Source: Demequina sp. NBRC 110051 (GTDB lineage: Bacteria > Actinomycetota > Actinomycetes > Actinomycetales > Demequinaceae). Taken from it: a stretch of 64,000 nucleotides of DNA. Where the stretch lies: the NCBI RefSeq assembly GCF_002090055.1, contig NZ_BBRH01000015.1, positions 1 to 64,000 of the forward strand. Direction: 5' to 3'. The notes beneath the pieces are model-generated. The model had not been told where the DNA came from. It did no database searches and saw nothing but the letters and a program-made list of their open reading frames with translations. A program made the position numbers and the translations under genes. Below are positions 38,041 to 47,629 of the stretch, piece by piece (the stretch's first letter is position 1; each line of letters starts with the position of its first letter).

Positions 38041-39138
38041 ATGCCCTCCGCACGCAATGCCAGGATCGAGGCGCTGCGCATCGTGGCGATGCTCGGCATC
38101 GTCGCCCACCACTATGTGGTGCACGGTGGAGTCCAAGACCACACGCAGTCGGGATCCTCCGCGCTCTTCCTCGCGGCGTTCGGCAGCTACGGCAAGTGGG
38201 GCGTCGACCTCTTCGTGCTCGTCAGCGCCTACTTCTTTGACCGGCGCCCCGCCCGCGGCAAGTCGTTGTCCTCCGTGTACTCCCAGGTCCTGCCCGCCTC
38301 GTGGCTGATCGTGATCGCCGCAGCAGCGGCGGGGATGACCGTCAGTGGCGCCGACATCCGCGAGGCCATCTTCCCCGTCCTCTTCGACGAGTACTGGTTC
38401 GTCACGACGTTCATCATTCTGGTCCTCATCGCGCCATACCTGTCACTGCTGCTCGACCACCTCACCGTCCGTCAGCAACAGCGCCTCCTGCTCGCCGGGT
38501 TCGTCCTGTGGAGCGTCCTCACGCTCCTTGACCGCGTCAACAATGACCTGTCGGACCTCGCGTGGTTCGCGTACCTGTTCCTCCTCGGCGCGTATATCCG
38601 CCGTCACCCCATCCACGGTGACGCGCGCGCGTGGGCGACCACGGCATCGGCCGCCATGGTCTTGCTCGCCGCCGTGCCGACCCTGCTGGTGGGCGTGGGT
38701 GTCGCGCGCGGGGCCACCCCCGGCGACCTCGGCTGGCTGATGGATACCTACGCCGCACAGCAGTCTCCCTTTGCCCTCGCCGCGGCGGCCGCGATCCTCA
38801 TCTGGGCCATCAAGGCCCGTCCGTGGCACTCGCGAGCGGTCAACTACTGGGCCTCGGCCGCCTTTGGCGTCTACCTCATCCACGACAACCCGCTGGTCCG
38901 GCGCGTGCTGTGGCGCGACCTTGTCGACACCACCTCTGCGGCGGGCCAATGGTGGCTCCCGCTCCACGCGGCGGCGGCCACGCTCGCCGTGTACGTCGCC
39001 TGCTCGCTCATCATCTTCGCGCTCCAGCCCACCGCGTTCAGGGCCGTGCACGTCGTCACCGAGGCTGTCCGTACCCGCGTCCAGGCACGCCTGAGCCGCG
39101 GCACCGAGCCCAATAACGCAGACCAAGCCACCTCATAA
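38041..39138 (+). CDS. Membrane acyltransferase family 3 protein
   Basis: 365 residues with about ten hydrophobic helices. The N-terminal RIEALRIVAMLGIVAHHYV is the Acyl_transf_3 signature with catalytic-type His, followed by GKWGVDLFVLVSAYF. Members O-acetylate or O-succinylate surface polysaccharides from the cytoplasmic side. Close to the glycan locus and next to a sulfotransferase-like gene, so it probably modifies the same polymer. A short Arg-rich tail follows the last helix. Confidence 0.85.
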   Translation: MPSARNARIEALRIVAMLGIVAHHYVVHGGVQDHTQSGSSALFLAAFGSYGKWGVDLFVLVSAYFFDRRPARGKSLSSVYSQVLPASWLIVIAAAAAGMTVSGADIREAIFPVLFDEYWFVTTFIILVLIAPYLSLLLDHLTVRQQQRLLLAGFVLWSVLTLLDRVNNDLSDLAWFAYLFLLGAYIRRHPIHGDARAWATTASAAMVLLAAVPTLLVGVGVARGATPGDLGWLMDTYAAQQSPFALAAAAAILIWAIKARPWHSRAVNYWASAAFGVYLIHDNPLVRRVLWRDLVDTTSAAGQWWLPLHAAAATLAVYVACSLIIFALQPTAFRAVHVVTEAVRTRVQARLSRGTEPNNADQATS

Positions 39139-39255
39139 TTCCCTGAGAATGTCGCCGCGCCAGCACTCGCCGCGCGCGCGGACGTGCCACGATGCCTGTG
39201 TGCGCGTACAGCGCGATGCGCGCCCCGCGCAGTCCCTTAACGAAAGGTGCAGGTG

Positions 39256-40122
39256 ATGACGGAGAGCCGTCCGGAGGACGTGACCCCCGAGCTCGACACG
39301 ACCGATGAGGTCGTCGAGGAGCAGTTCGAGGCCGACGAGTGGGTCGAGGACACCTCGGGCCCCAGCCTCGTGGCCCGCATGTGTGCCGAGGCAGGCGGCA
39401 CGTTCATCCTGGTCCTCATGGGCGTGGGCGCCGCGCTGTTCTCGTCCGTCATGGGCTGGGGCCTGCTGGCCGTCGCCTTCGGCTTCGCGCTCGGCGTCAT
39501 GATCGCCGCGCTGATCTTTGGCCGCATCTCGGGCGCCCACCTGAACCCCGCCGTGACCGTCGGCGTGTGGCTGGGAGGCCGCTTCCCCGGCCGTGACGTC
39601 GCGCCGTACATCATCTCGCAGGTCATCGGCGCGATCGCCGGCGCGGGCCTGTTCGCCTTCCTGGTCTCGACCAACGAGCTCTACGACCAGCTGGGCACCA
39701 CGCGTGAGTTCATCGGCACCGCCTCCAACGGCTACGGCGAGCACTCCCCCACGCAGTTCGACTGGCTGCCCGCCGGCATCGTCGAGATCATCATCGCCGC
39801 GCTGCTCGTCGCCGTGGTGCTGTCCGTGACCTCGGTCCTCAACAAGGCCGGCGCCGCCGCCGCGCCGTTCGGCATCGGCCTCACCGTCGGCTTCCTGGTC
39901 CTCATCGCCATCCCGTTCACCAACGGCGCCCTGAACCCCGCCCGTGCCACCGGAACCGCGGTGTTCTCCGACGGCTGGGCGCTCGAGCAGCTGTGGCTGT
40001 TCTGGGTCGCACCGCTCATCGGCGCCGCGATCGCCGGCCTCCTGTTCCGCGCCTTCGGGCCCGAAGAGGACCTCATCATCGTCGAGCGCGTCGAGGAGAC
40101 CGTCGTCGTCATCGAGGACTAA
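39256..40122 (+). CDS. MIP/aquaporin-family channel
   Basis: 288 residues with six membrane helices and two half-helix NPA motifs, HLNPAVT (NPA 97-99) and ALNPARA. A 32-residue acidic N-terminal tail (EDVTPELDTTDEVVEEQFEA) and an acidic C-terminus (EEDLIIVERVEETVVVIED) are additions to the minimal AqpZ/GlpF fold. ATG 39256 is spaced correctly from AAAGG; GTG 39247 in frame is too close. Water against glycerol selectivity is not decided by what can be seen. Confidence 0.9.
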   Translation: MTESRPEDVTPELDTTDEVVEEQFEADEWVEDTSGPSLVARMCAEAGGTFILVLMGVGAALFSSVMGWGLLAVAFGFALGVMIAALIFGRISGAHLNPAVTVGVWLGGRFPGRDVAPYIISQVIGAIAGAGLFAFLVSTNELYDQLGTTREFIGTASNGYGEHSPTQFDWLPAGIVEIIIAALLVAVVLSVTSVLNKAGAAAAPFGIGLTVGFLVLIAIPFTNGALNPARATGTAVFSDGWALEQLWLFWVAPLIGAAIAGLLFRAFGPEEDLIIVERVEETVVVIED

Positions 40123-40138
40123 GCCCTCAGCTCGCGCG

Positions 40139-40168
40139 AAAGCCCCCGACCGTGAGGTCGGGGGCTTT
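40139..40168. terminator. Rho-independent terminator
   Basis: A 13-bp perfect stem AAAGCCCCCGACC (40139-40151) with complement 40156-40168, GTGA loop and terminal T's on both strands. It serves the aquaporin gene and, from the other side, could end transcripts from purN-purH-DUF3017. Confidence 0.9.
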
Positions 40169-40210
40169 CGTCGTTGACGAGCGGCCGATGCCGCGGCTGG
40201 GTTGGCGCCG

Positions 40211-40534
40211 TCAGTCCAGCGGCGTGGTGAGGCCAAGGTACGCGAGCGCGACGCCGAAGGCGATCATCAGCGCCACGTCGATCGCGCGCCGGCGCACCGA
40301 GAACGCCGTGCCGGGCGGCAACGACATGCGCACGGCCGCCGCACCAAGCGAGGCTCCCGCGAGCAGCAGCGTTCCCGCCTGAGCGTCGACGAGGGCACCG
40401 AAGGCGACACACGCCGCGACGAGGACCACCGCGATGATCGCGGTGCGCCGTCCCGTCTGCGGGGTGTTGTCCCGCGCGACGGGATGCTCACCCGTCACCG
40501 TCGGCGCCTCGGCCCCCTCGTCGTGATGAGACAT
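40211..40534 (-). CDS. DUF3017 membrane protein
   Basis: 107 residues: hydrophilic N-terminus (1-30), then three short hydrophobic helices (TAIIAVVLVAACVAFGALVD, GTLLLAGASLGAAAVRM, AIDVALMIAFGVALAYLGL). The family is actinobacterial and of unknown function, often found next to purine or one-carbon genes, as here (six bases after purH). Confidence 0.8.
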   Translation of the reverse strand: MSHHDEGAEAPTVTGEHPVARDNTPQTGRRTAIIAVVLVAACVAFGALVDAQAGTLLLAGASLGAAAVRMSLPPGTAFSVRRRAIDVALMIAFGVALAYLGLTTPLD

Positions 40535-40540
40535 GTCCGC

Positions 40541-42097
40541 TTAGTGGAAGAAGTGCCTGGTACCGGTGTGGTACAGGGTGATCCCGGCCTTCTGGGCGGC
40601 GGCGATCACCTCGCTGTCACGCACCGAGCCGCCGGGCGAGACCACAGCCTTCACACCCGCGTCGATCAGCACCTGGAGGCCGTCGGCGAAGGGGAAGAAC
40701 GCATCCGAAGCCGCCACCGAGCCCTGCGCCCGCTCTTCGCCCGCGCGCGACACGGCGAGCCCGCACGAGTCCACGCGGTTGACCTGACCCATGCCGATGC
40801 CCACGGCGGCGCCGTCCTTGGCCAGCAGGATCGCGTTGGACTTCACGGCGCGGCACGCACGCCAGGCGAAGTCGAGGTCGGCCAGAGTCGCCTCGTCGGC
40901 GGCCTCGCCCGCGACCAGCTCCCACGTGTCGGCGGGGTCGCCGGGGGCGTCGATCGCGTCGGCGCGCTGCACCAGCAGGCCACCGGTGATGCGGCGCCAC
41001 TCGGCGACCTGCGCACGCGGCTCGACCTCGAGCAGGCGGATGTTCTTCTTGGCCTGCAGCACCTCGGCGGCGCCGTCCTCGAAGCCGGGGGCCACGACGA
41101 CTTCGGTGAAGATGTCCTTGATCTGCTCGGCGGCCTCGACCGAGATGGGCCGGTTGGCGGCGATCACGCCGCCGAACGCGGAGACGGGGTCAGTGGCGTG
41201 GGCCTTCGCGTGCGCCTGGGCGATGGTCTCGCCCACCGCGATGCCGCACGGGTTGGCGTGCTTGATGACGGCCACCGCGGCGCCCTCGAAGTCGTAGGCG
41301 GCGCGCAGCGCGGCGTCGGCGTCCACGTAGTTGTTGAAGCTCATCTCCTTGCCGTGGAGCTGGCGCGCCTGCGCGAGCCCTCCGCTGACCGACGGGTCCG
41401 TGTAAACCGCCGCGGCCTGGTGCGGGTTCTCGCCATAGCGCAGCGACGCGGAGCGGTCGAAGGACGCGGCGACCCACTGGGGCAGCTCGGCGCCTTCCTC
41501 AGGCGCGATGACTGAGGTCATCCAGGACGCCACGGCGATGTCGTAGTCCGCGGTGTGGCGGAACGCCGCGGCCGCGAGCGCCTGACGCTCGGCGAGGGTG
41601 AACCCGCCGCCCGCGACGGACTCGAGCACCGACTCATAGCGCGCGGGGTCCACGACGACGGCCACGGACGGGTGGTTCTTCGCCGCGGCGCGCACCATGG
41701 AGGGCCCGCCGATGTCGATCTGCTCGATGACGTCATCCTGCGCGGCGCCCGAGGCGACCGTCTGCGTGAACGGGTAGAGGTTCACGACCACCAGGTCGAA
41801 GGGCTCCACGCCCAGCTCCTCGAGCTGAGAGCGGTGCGACTCCAGGCGGCGGTCGGCGAGGATGCCGGCGTGCACGCGCGGGTGCAGGGTCTTGACGCGT
41901 CCGTCGAGGCACTCGGGGAAGCCCGTGAGCTCCTCCACGCGGGTCACGCCGACGCCGGCGTCGGCGATCCGCGACGCGGTCGAGCCGGTGGAGACGATCT
42001 CGACACCCGCGGCGGCGAGGCCCCGTGCCAGGTCCTCGATCCCCGTCTTGTCGTATACCGAGATCAGTGCCCGTGCCACTGCCTGCCGCTCGCCCAT
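40541..42097 (-). CDS. purH: Bifunctional AICAR formyltransferase / IMP cyclohydrolase
   Basis: Last two steps of IMP synthesis. 518 residues. The N-terminal MGS-like cyclohydrolase domain has [52 protein letters not shown] and NLYPF (to about 190). The transformylase domain has [19 protein letters not shown] and SPGGSVRD, ending GTRHFFH. ATG 42097 follows GAAAGG at six bases. purN lies 23 bp upstream, DUF3017 follows. Confidence 0.97.
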   Translation of the reverse strand: MGERQAVARALISVYDKTGIEDLARGLAAAGVEIVSTGSTASRIADAGVGVTRVEELTGFPECLDGRVKTLHPRVHAGILADRRLESHRSQLEELGVEPFDLVVVNLYPFTQTVASGAAQDDVIEQIDIGGPSMVRAAAKNHPSVAVVVDPARYESVLESVAGGGFTLAERQALAAAAFRHTADYDIAVASWMTSVIAPEEGAELPQWVAASFDRSASLRYGENPHQAAAVYTDPSVSGGLAQARQLHGKEMSFNNYVDADAALRAAYDFEGAAVAVIKHANPCGIAVGETIAQAHAKAHATDPVSAFGGVIAANRPISVEAAEQIKDIFTEVVVAPGFEDGAAEVLQAKKNIRLLEVEPRAQVAEWRRITGGLLVQRADAIDAPGDPADTWELVAGEAADEATLADLDFAWRACRAVKSNAILLAKDGAAVGIGMGQVNRVDSCGLAVSRAGEERAQGSVAASDAFFPFADGLQVLIDAGVKAVVSPGGSVRDSEVIAAAQKAGITLYHTGTRHFFH

Positions 42098-42120
42098 GCC
42101 GTGCCTTTCGTAAAGTGTGA

Positions 42121-42744
42121 TCACGCGCCGATGCGCGCGCGACGTCCGTTAACCGTCCACCCGTCGCGCGCCATCCGCCCGACCGTCTCGGCCACCAAGG
42201 CGCGTTCCGCGATCTTGATGCGCTCGTGGAGGGTCTCCTCCGTGTCATCATCCCAGACCTCGACGGTGTGCTGCGCGAGAATCGGCCCCGTATCGACGCC
42301 AGCGTCGACCAGCATGACCGTGCACCCCGTGACCTTGACGCCGTGCGCGAGGGCGTCCCTCACCCCGTGCGCGCCAGGGAACGATGGCAGCAGCGCGGGA
42401 TGGGTGTTGACGATCCGGCCCTCGAAACGCTCGAGCGTGGGGGCGCCGATGATGCGCATGAACCCCAAACACAGGACGAGGTCGGGAGAAAAGCCGGCCA
42501 CGGCATCGGCCAGCCCCTCGTCCCACGCCGCCCGGTCTGCGAAATCCTTGGGGGAGACGACTACGGAGGCCACGCCGGCATCGGCCGCAATCTCGAGGGC
42601 CCCGACACCGGGCTTGTCGGTAATCACGCCGACCACTTCCGCACCATAGGCCTCGTCGCTCGCGGCCTTGAGGACCGCGCGCATGGTCGAGCCTGCGCCC
42701 GAGGCGAGCACGACGAGACGGGTGGTGGCGCGCCGGTTTGTCAC
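42121..42744 (-). CDS. purN: Phosphoribosylglycinamide formyltransferase
   Basis: Transfers formyl from 10-formyl-tetrahydrofolate to GAR in purine synthesis. 207 residues: [14 protein letters not shown] phosphate loop, the folate segment CLGFMRIIG, and [20 protein letters not shown] with catalytic Asn/His, then DTGPIL with catalytic Asp. GTG start. Operon with purH. Confidence 0.96.
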   Translation of the reverse strand: MTNRRATTRLVVLASGAGSTMRAVLKAASDEAYGAEVVGVITDKPGVGALEIAADAGVASVVVSPKDFADRAAWDEGLADAVAGFSPDLVLCLGFMRIIGAPTLERFEGRIVNTHPALLPSFPGAHGVRDALAHGVKVTGCTVMLVDAGVDTGPILAQHTVEVWDDDTEETLHERIKIAERALVAETVGRMARDGWTVNGRRARIGA

Positions 42745-42793
42745 GGGGCGAGCCTATCGGCATGCTGGGGTCACCATCGATCCCAGGAGCACC

Positions 42794-43222
42794 GTGCCCG
42801 ACACCGACACCCCCACGCCGACGATGCCCGCCGCGGCACGCCGCTACTCCATGATCTTCATGGTGCTGCTGGGGATCACGCTGCTGCTGTATCTATTCTC
42901 GATCCCGCTCGCGTACGGCATGCTGCTGACCGGCCCCGCCGCCGCGATCGTGGGCCTCAGGGCGCTGTGGGTCACGCGCAAGGACAAGGCGATCGGCTAC
43001 TTCCGCCTCTCGATGACCTTCGGGATCATCGTGGCCGGCTTCATGACCGTCACCGCGCTGAGCCTGGTGGTCTTCCACGACATCGTCACCGAGCTGTCCG
43101 ACTGCATGGACCGCGCCCTCACCCGCAGCGCCGTCGAGCAGTGCGAGGCGGACTACCAGGATTCGCTGAACGGCCTGGTCGAGGACCTGTACGACCGTTT
43201 CGGGGTTACGACGGGGTCGTAA
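42794..43222 (+). CDS. Small membrane protein of unknown function
   Basis: 142 residues, starting at GTG with AGGAG four bases before. Hydrophobic helices at about 22-55 (SMIFMVLLGITLLLYLFSIP then GMLLTGPAAAIVG) and 73-97 (FRLSMTFGIIVAGFMTVTAL), followed by a soluble C-terminus with two Cys (CMDRALTRSAVEQCEADY) that could pair outside the cell. Not recognised further. Convergent with the perM-like gene, overlapping its 3' end by 17 bases. Confidence 0.75.
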   Translation: MPDTDTPTPTMPAAARRYSMIFMVLLGITLLLYLFSIPLAYGMLLTGPAAAIVGLRALWVTRKDKAIGYFRLSMTFGIIVAGFMTVTALSLVVFHDIVTELSDCMDRALTRSAVEQCEADYQDSLNGLVEDLYDRFGVTTGS

Positions 43223-44516
43223 CAGCGGCCGATGCGTCGGCTGCCTTCTCGTCTGCGTGTGGCTGGGCGGCGCTCGCCTTAGGGTCGCTCGCCTTGGAAC
43301 CGGTCGGCGCCACGTCGGCTCGGCCCGCGCGCCAGCGGCTGACGCCGTCTCTGGCGGCGATCACGCCCGTCACGAGCAGGTAGCCGGCGAGGACCAGGCC
43401 GCACCATGCGGTCGCGGCGGGGACGAGGGCCGGCCCCACGGACTCGGAGAGGCGACCGGGGCCGATCGCGCCGGTGGCGAACGCAAGGAGCGCGACGGCG
43501 CTGACGGCGACCACGGCGAGGGCGATGGCGTCGGCCTTCGCCTCGTCCCAGGTGAGGGCGCCGCGCCGGCGGCTCAGCACCCGCACCACCGCGGCGATGG
43601 CGAGCAGCGCGACGGGCGCCCACACCAGGAAGCCGCCGGCGTCGACGGGCAGGGCGCCCAGGAGCGGCACCTGCGGGAGGGCGCCGGTGGCGACGGCCTC
43701 GGGGGCATAGGAGCTTCCGGTGCCCACAGAGAACCCGAAGCCCGTGAACCAACTGAGCATCCACACCACGAGCGTCGGGGCATAGGCGAGCTCGCCGATC
43801 GCGAGGACCAGGCCGCCCACCCCGTCCACTCCCAGGGCGGTCGCGCTGGCCGCGATGGCGTCGCGGCCCAGGACGGCGAAGGTCGCGGCGGCGACAGCGG
43901 CGGCGGCGAGGCTCCACGCGACGGTGGCCGCGCCTCGCCTGGCGCCCGACCAGACCCAGGCGGGAAGCTGCTCCGCCCAGCTAAAAGTCGCGCCGTGAGC
44001 GCGCCAGATCCCGAGCGCTGCAGCGGGCCCGGCGACGAGGGCCGCGACGGTGCACGCGCGCACAATAAGGCTGCCGCCGTCGGGACGGCCCGACAGCGCT
44101 ACGGACGCGATGACGCCGACCACCGCGACGTAGCTCGCGACAGCGAGGCCCCAGCTCATCCACGATCGGGTGGCGAAGCGGCGCGCGAGGGCCGCGGTGG
44201 TGATGCCGGACAGAAGCGTGAGTCCCAGCGGCAACAGCGTGATGGTGCCGATGCTCGTGATGGCCGGAACCCCGTGAGCCATGAGGAACACCGTGGTCGC
44301 GACGGTGAAGGCCGATCCCCACGGAATGCCGTCGATGGTGGTGGGGCCGGGGTCCGCGGCGATGACCGCGAGCGCGAGGATGGTCACCGCGATGTACGGG
44401 CCGAGCGCGCCTTGGAGCCCCGTGAGTACTCCCCCGACCCAACCCGGGTAGCCCGCGAACCAGCCCTTGACCGCCTTCGCGGCCGTGCGCACGGGATGGG
44501 AGGGCAGGCGCGACAT
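43206..44516 (-). CDS. perM: DUF6350 / PerM-like membrane protein
   Basis: 436 residues with about eleven hydrophobic helices. Position between sucD and purN-purH matches mycobacterial perM (Rv0955), a membrane protein needed for cell division under stress; the assignment rests mainly on this synteny and topology. ATG 44516 (MSRLPSHPVRTAAKAV) is the best start, though AGAGG is too close to it for a normal ribosome site; upstream in-frame sequence is the sucD hairpin region. The C-terminal 40 residues are hydrophilic. Confidence 0.7.
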   Translation of the reverse strand: MSRLPSHPVRTAAKAVKGWFAGYPGWVGGVLTGLQGALGPYIAVTILALAVIAADPGPTTIDGIPWGSAFTVATTVFLMAHGVPAITSIGTITLLPLGLTLLSGITTAALARRFATRSWMSWGLAVASYVAVVGVIASVALSGRPDGGSLIVRACTVAALVAGPAAALGIWRAHGATFSWAEQLPAWVWSGARRGAATVAWSLAAAAVAAATFAVLGRDAIAASATALGVDGVGGLVLAIGELAYAPTLVVWMLSWFTGFGFSVGTGSSYAPEAVATGALPQVPLLGALPVDAGGFLVWAPVALLAIAAVVRVLSRRRGALTWDEAKADAIALAVVAVSAVALLAFATGAIGPGRLSESVGPALVPAATAWCGLVLAGYLLVTGVIAARDGVSRWRAGRADVAPTGSKASDPKASAAQPHADEKAADASAAVTTPS

Positions 44517-44566
44517 GCCTCTATGGTCGCCGCTGCCGGGCCGATTCGGTGGACCGGCACGCATGA

Positions 44567-44636
44567 CAGCGCCCCAGGAGTCGTCCAGTGCCCGGTTTCG
44601 CGCGAAAGCGGGCACCCCGTGGCTCCTGGGGCGCTG
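44567..44636 (-). terminator. Nested stem-loop after sucD
   Basis: Outer arms CAGCGCCCCAGGAG (44567-44580) and complement (44623-44636) enclose inner arms GTGCCCG (44588-44594) and CGGGCAC (44609-44615), which enclose the perfect palindrome TTTCGCGCGAAA (44596-44607). It starts six bases after the sucD stop. Likely terminator or mRNA-stabilising structure. Confidence 0.75.
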
Positions 44637-44642
44637 CGGTGA

Positions 44643-45521
44643 CTACTTGGTGAGGATGGCCCGCATCAGCTCGGCGGTCTCGGTGGGGGTCTTGCCCACC
44701 TTGACGCCGGCGGCCTCGAGGGCCTCCTTCTTGGCCTGCGCGGTGCCCGCGGAGCCCGAGACGATGGCGCCGGCGTGGCCCATCGTCTTGCCCTCGGGAG
44801 CCTCAAAGCCCGCGACGTAGCCGACGACCGGCTTGGTGACGTGCTCCTTGATGTAGGCCGCGGCACGCTCCTCGGCGTCGCCGCCGATTTCGCCGATCAT
44901 CACGATCGCGTCGGTGTCGGGGTCGTTCTCGAACGCCTCAAGGCAGTCGATGTGAGTGGTGCCGATGATGGGGTCACCGCCGATGCCCACAGCCGTCGAG
45001 AAGCCCAGGTCGCGCAGCTCGAACATCATCTGGTAGGTCAGCGTGCCCGACTTCGACACCAAGCCGATGCGGCCGGGGCCGGTGATGTTCGCGGGCGTGA
45101 TGCCCACATTCGACTCGCCCGGCGTGATGAGGCCGGGGCAGTTGGGGCCAATCAGCCTCACGCCCTTGGACTGCGCGTAGGCGAAGAACTCGGCGGTGTC
45201 CGCGACGGGCACGCCCTCGGTGATGATGACGGCCAGGCCGATGCCCGCGTCGACCGCCTCGATGACGGCCGCCTTGGTAAAGGCGGGCGGCACGAACAGC
45301 ACGGTGACGTCGGCGCCGGTCTCAGCCATCGCATCGGCCACCGATCCAAACACGGGGATCTCGGTGCCGTCGAAGTCGACGGACGTGCCGGCCTTGCGGG
45401 GGTTCACGCCGCCCACGATGGTCGTGCCGGAGGCGAGCATGCGCGCGGTGTGCTTGGAGCCCTCCGCGCCGGTCATGCCCTGGACGATGACCTTGGAGTC
45501 CTTGTTGATGAAGATCGACAT
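44643..45521 (-). CDS. sucD: Succinate-CoA ligase, alpha subunit
   Basis: Forms succinyl-CoA/succinate with substrate-level phosphorylation together with SucC. 292 residues: [22 protein letters not shown] CoA-binding start, [34 protein letters not shown] and the phospho-His segment [21 protein letters not shown]. Eleven bases after sucC. No second copy of the ligase is seen in the window. Confidence 0.97.
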   Translation of the reverse strand: MSIFINKDSKVIVQGMTGAEGSKHTARMLASGTTIVGGVNPRKAGTSVDFDGTEIPVFGSVADAMAETGADVTVLFVPPAFTKAAVIEAVDAGIGLAVIITEGVPVADTAEFFAYAQSKGVRLIGPNCPGLITPGESNVGITPANITGPGRIGLVSKSGTLTYQMMFELRDLGFSTAVGIGGDPIIGTTHIDCLEAFENDPDTDAIVMIGEIGGDAEERAAAYIKEHVTKPVVGYVAGFEAPEGKTMGHAGAIVSGSAGTAQAKKEALEAAGVKVGKTPTETAELMRAILTK

Positions 45522-45532
45522 GTGAGGCTCCC

Positions 45533-46699
45533 TTACGCGTTGGCCAGCTCGGCGGCCTTGGCCGCGGCGCCGTCCATGGTGTCGACGATGGTCACGAGCG
45601 GGTGGTTCGCGGCCGCGAGGATCTCGCGGCCCTCGTCCACCGAGTTGCCGTCCAGGCGCACCACGAGCGGCTTGGTGGCCGCGTCGCCGAGCGTCTCGAG
45701 CGCGCCCACAATGCCGTTGGCAACCTCGATGCAGCTGGTGATGCCGCCGAAGACGTTGACGAACACCGACTTCACCTGCGGGTCGTTGAGGATGACGTCC
45801 AGGCCGTTGGCCATGACCGCGGCGGACGCGCCGCCGCCGATGTCGAGGAAGTTGGCGGGCTTGACGCCGCCGTGGGACTCGCCCGCGTAGGCGACCACGT
45901 CGAGGGTCGACATGACCAGGCCGGCGCCGTTGCCGATGATGCCCACGGAGCCGTCGAGCTTCACGTAGTTGAGGTTCAGCGCCTTCGCCTTGGCCTCGAG
46001 CGGGTCGGCCGCGGCCTTGTCCTCGAGGGCCTCGTGGTCCTCGTGACGGAAGCCGGCGTTCTCGTCGAGCGTGACCTTGCCGTCAAGGGCGATGATCGCG
46101 CCGTCCTCGGTGCGCACCAGGGGGTTCACCTCGACGAGCGTGGCGTCCTCGTTCTTGTAGACGTCCCACAGCTTGACGATGACCTCGGCGACGGGAGCCT
46201 TGAGGTCCTCGGGGAAGTTCGCGGTGTCGACAATCTCGGCGGCCTTGGCGGCGTCGATGCCGACCAGGGGGTCCACGGCCACGCGGGCGAGAGCCTCGGG
46301 ACGCTCGACGGCGAGCTGCTCGATCTCCATGCCACCCTCGACCGAGCACATCGCGAGGTAGCGACGCTGCGCGCGGTCCAGCAGGACGGAGAAGTAGAAC
46401 TCCTCCGCGATGGCCGCGCCGGCCGCGATCATCACGCGGTGCACGGTGTGGCCCTTGATGTCCATGCCGAGGATCTGCTGGGCGGCCTCTTCGGCCTCCT
46501 GCGGCGAGCGGGCGAGCTTCACACCGCCGGCCTTGCCACGTCCTCCGGTCTTCACCTGGGCCTTGACGACAACGACGCCGCCACCCAGCTTCTCGGCGGC
46601 GGCCTTGGCCTCCGCGGGGGTCTCGGCGACGATGCCGGGCAACACGGGGACTCCGTGCTTCTCGAACATGTCGCGAGCCTGGTACTCGTACAGGTCCAT
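45533..46699 (-). CDS. sucC: ADP-forming succinate-CoA ligase, beta subunit
   Basis: 388 residues with ATP-grasp fold: [22 protein letters not shown] start, [29 protein letters not shown]-equivalent [23 protein letters not shown], and C-terminal ligase motifs [10 protein letters not shown] and [14 protein letters not shown] 46699 with AAGGA five bases before. Leads the sucCD operon; the shared motif at 46769-46789 lies about 70 bp upstream. Confidence 0.97.
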   Translation of the reverse strand: MDLYEYQARDMFEKHGVPVLPGIVAETPAEAKAAAEKLGGGVVVVKAQVKTGGRGKAGGVKLARSPQEAEEAAQQILGMDIKGHTVHRVMIAAGAAIAEEFYFSVLLDRAQRRYLAMCSVEGGMEIEQLAVERPEALARVAVDPLVGIDAAKAAEIVDTANFPEDLKAPVAEVIVKLWDVYKNEDATLVEVNPLVRTEDGAIIALDGKVTLDENAGFRHEDHEALEDKAAADPLEAKAKALNLNYVKLDGSVGIIGNGAGLVMSTLDVVAYAGESHGGVKPANFLDIGGGASAAVMANGLDVILNDPQVKSVFVNVFGGITSCIEVANGIVGALETLGDAATKPLVVRLDGNSVDEGREILAAANHPLVTIVDTMDGAAAKAAELANA

Positions 46700-46757
46700 G
46701 TGCGTCCTTGCTGTCGTGAAAGGCCGCGCGGGTCTCGCGCGCCAGTACGTGGGGGTC

Positions 46758-46763
46758 ACGATA
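46758..46763 (-). promoter_or_regulatory. Possible sucC -10 box
   Basis: TATCGT on the minus strand about 59 bases before the sucC start. The shared motif begins six bases upstream, over the spacer and -35 position. Confidence 0.35.
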
Positions 46764-46768
46764 CCGGC

Positions 46769-46789
46769 TCGCTGTTACCGAGAAGTGAC
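46769..46789. promoter_or_regulatory. Shared promoter motif TCGCTGTTACCGAG-N2-GTGAC, copy 2
   Basis: Same 19 defined bases as 9558-9578. It lies over the probable sucC promoter, in the same orientation relative to the leftward gene as the copy upstream of the ROK repressor. Confidence 0.4.
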
Positions 46790-46876
46790 GGATATCCGGG
46801 GTTGTGCCGGTGAAGATTCGTGATTCTTGACGCCGCGCGCGGCACGCGTCCCCCGCCCGTCCCTCCCCTCCCTGCG

Positions 46877-46896
46877 CGAAATGGCTCCATCTCGCT
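46877..46896. repeat. Inverted repeat in the sucC / response-regulator gap
   Basis: GCGAAATGG and CCATCTCGC around a 2-base loop (8 of 9 pairs). A 13-bp tandem duplication, CGCGGGGGCGGGC, follows at 46928-46940 and 46941-46953. Either could end the leftward two-component transcript read-through or bind a regulator. Confidence 0.4.
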
Positions 46897-46981
46897 GTTC
46901 TAGGCGCTTAGAGAAGCGAAATCTCACCGCGGGGGCGGGCCGCGGGGGCGGGCATGAACAGGCAGCGGCCGATGCCGTGGT

Positions 46982-47629
46982 TTAGAGGTCGGCCGCGTCA
47001 CCCGGGCGCACAAAGCCCGCTTCGTAGGCGACGATCACGGCCTGGGTGCGGTCGCGCACCCCGAGCTTGGTGAGGATGGAGGCGACGTGCGACTTCACGG
47101 TCTCGAGTGAGACGAACAGCGCGCTCGCGATCTCTTGGTTCGACAGTCCCCGCGCCAGCAGCCGCAGCACGTCCTGCTCGCGGTCCGTAAGTTCGGGCAT
47201 CGCGCGCTCCGCGGGCGCCGCAAAGCGTTCGATCACCGTGCGGGTGGACGCGGGGAAGAGCAACGACTCCCCGGTCGCGACCACCCGGACCGCCTCGATC
47301 AGTTCCGTGGGCGGCACTCGCTTCAGCACGAACCCGGAGGCCCCGGCGCGCATCGCCTCGAACACGTACTCGTCGACCTCGAACGTCGTCAGCACCAGGA
47401 CCCGCGTATCGCAGCCCTCCTCGAGGATGCGACGCGTCGCGGCCAACCCATCCAGGCCCGGCATGCGAACGTCCATCAGCACCACGTCGGGCCGGTGTTC
47501 GAAGGCTCGGGCGATGGCGTCTTCGCCGTCGCCTGCCTCGGCCACCACCTCCCACCCGTCGACGGAGGTGAGGATCGCGCGCAGCCCCATACGCACCAGC
47601 GGATCGTCGTCGACGATGAGGATTCTCAC
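46982..47629 (-). CDS. NarL/LuxR-family response regulator
   Basis: 215 residues: receiver domain with VDDDP (6-10) and phospho-acceptor Asp53 in VVLMDVRMPG, then a LuxR helix-turn-helix (about 150-205: LTDREQDVLRLLARGLSNQEIASALFVSLETVKSHV). The GTG at 47629 overlaps the kinase stop (GTGA), which fixes the start. Likely controls the MMPL transporter divergent from the kinase gene. Confidence 0.93.
   Translation of the reverse strand: MRILIVDDDPLVRMGLRAILTSVDGWEVVAEAGDGEDAIARAFEHRPDVVLMDVRMPGLDGLAATRRILEEGCDTRVLVLTTFEVDEYVFEAMRAGASGFVLKRVPPTELIEAVRVVATGESLLFPASTRTVIERFAAPAERAMPELTDREQDVLRLLARGLSNQEIASALFVSLETVKSHVASILTKLGVRDRTQAVIVAYEAGFVRPGDAADL

Noticed and set aside
40202-41515. A long plus-strand open frame opposite purH
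   Set aside because: Antisense shadow of a fully conserved purine gene, with no ribosome site or domain.
46928-46953. Tandem CGCGGGGGCGGGC as a possible repeat array
   Set aside because: Only two copies in GC-rich non-coding DNA; too short to be a defined element.
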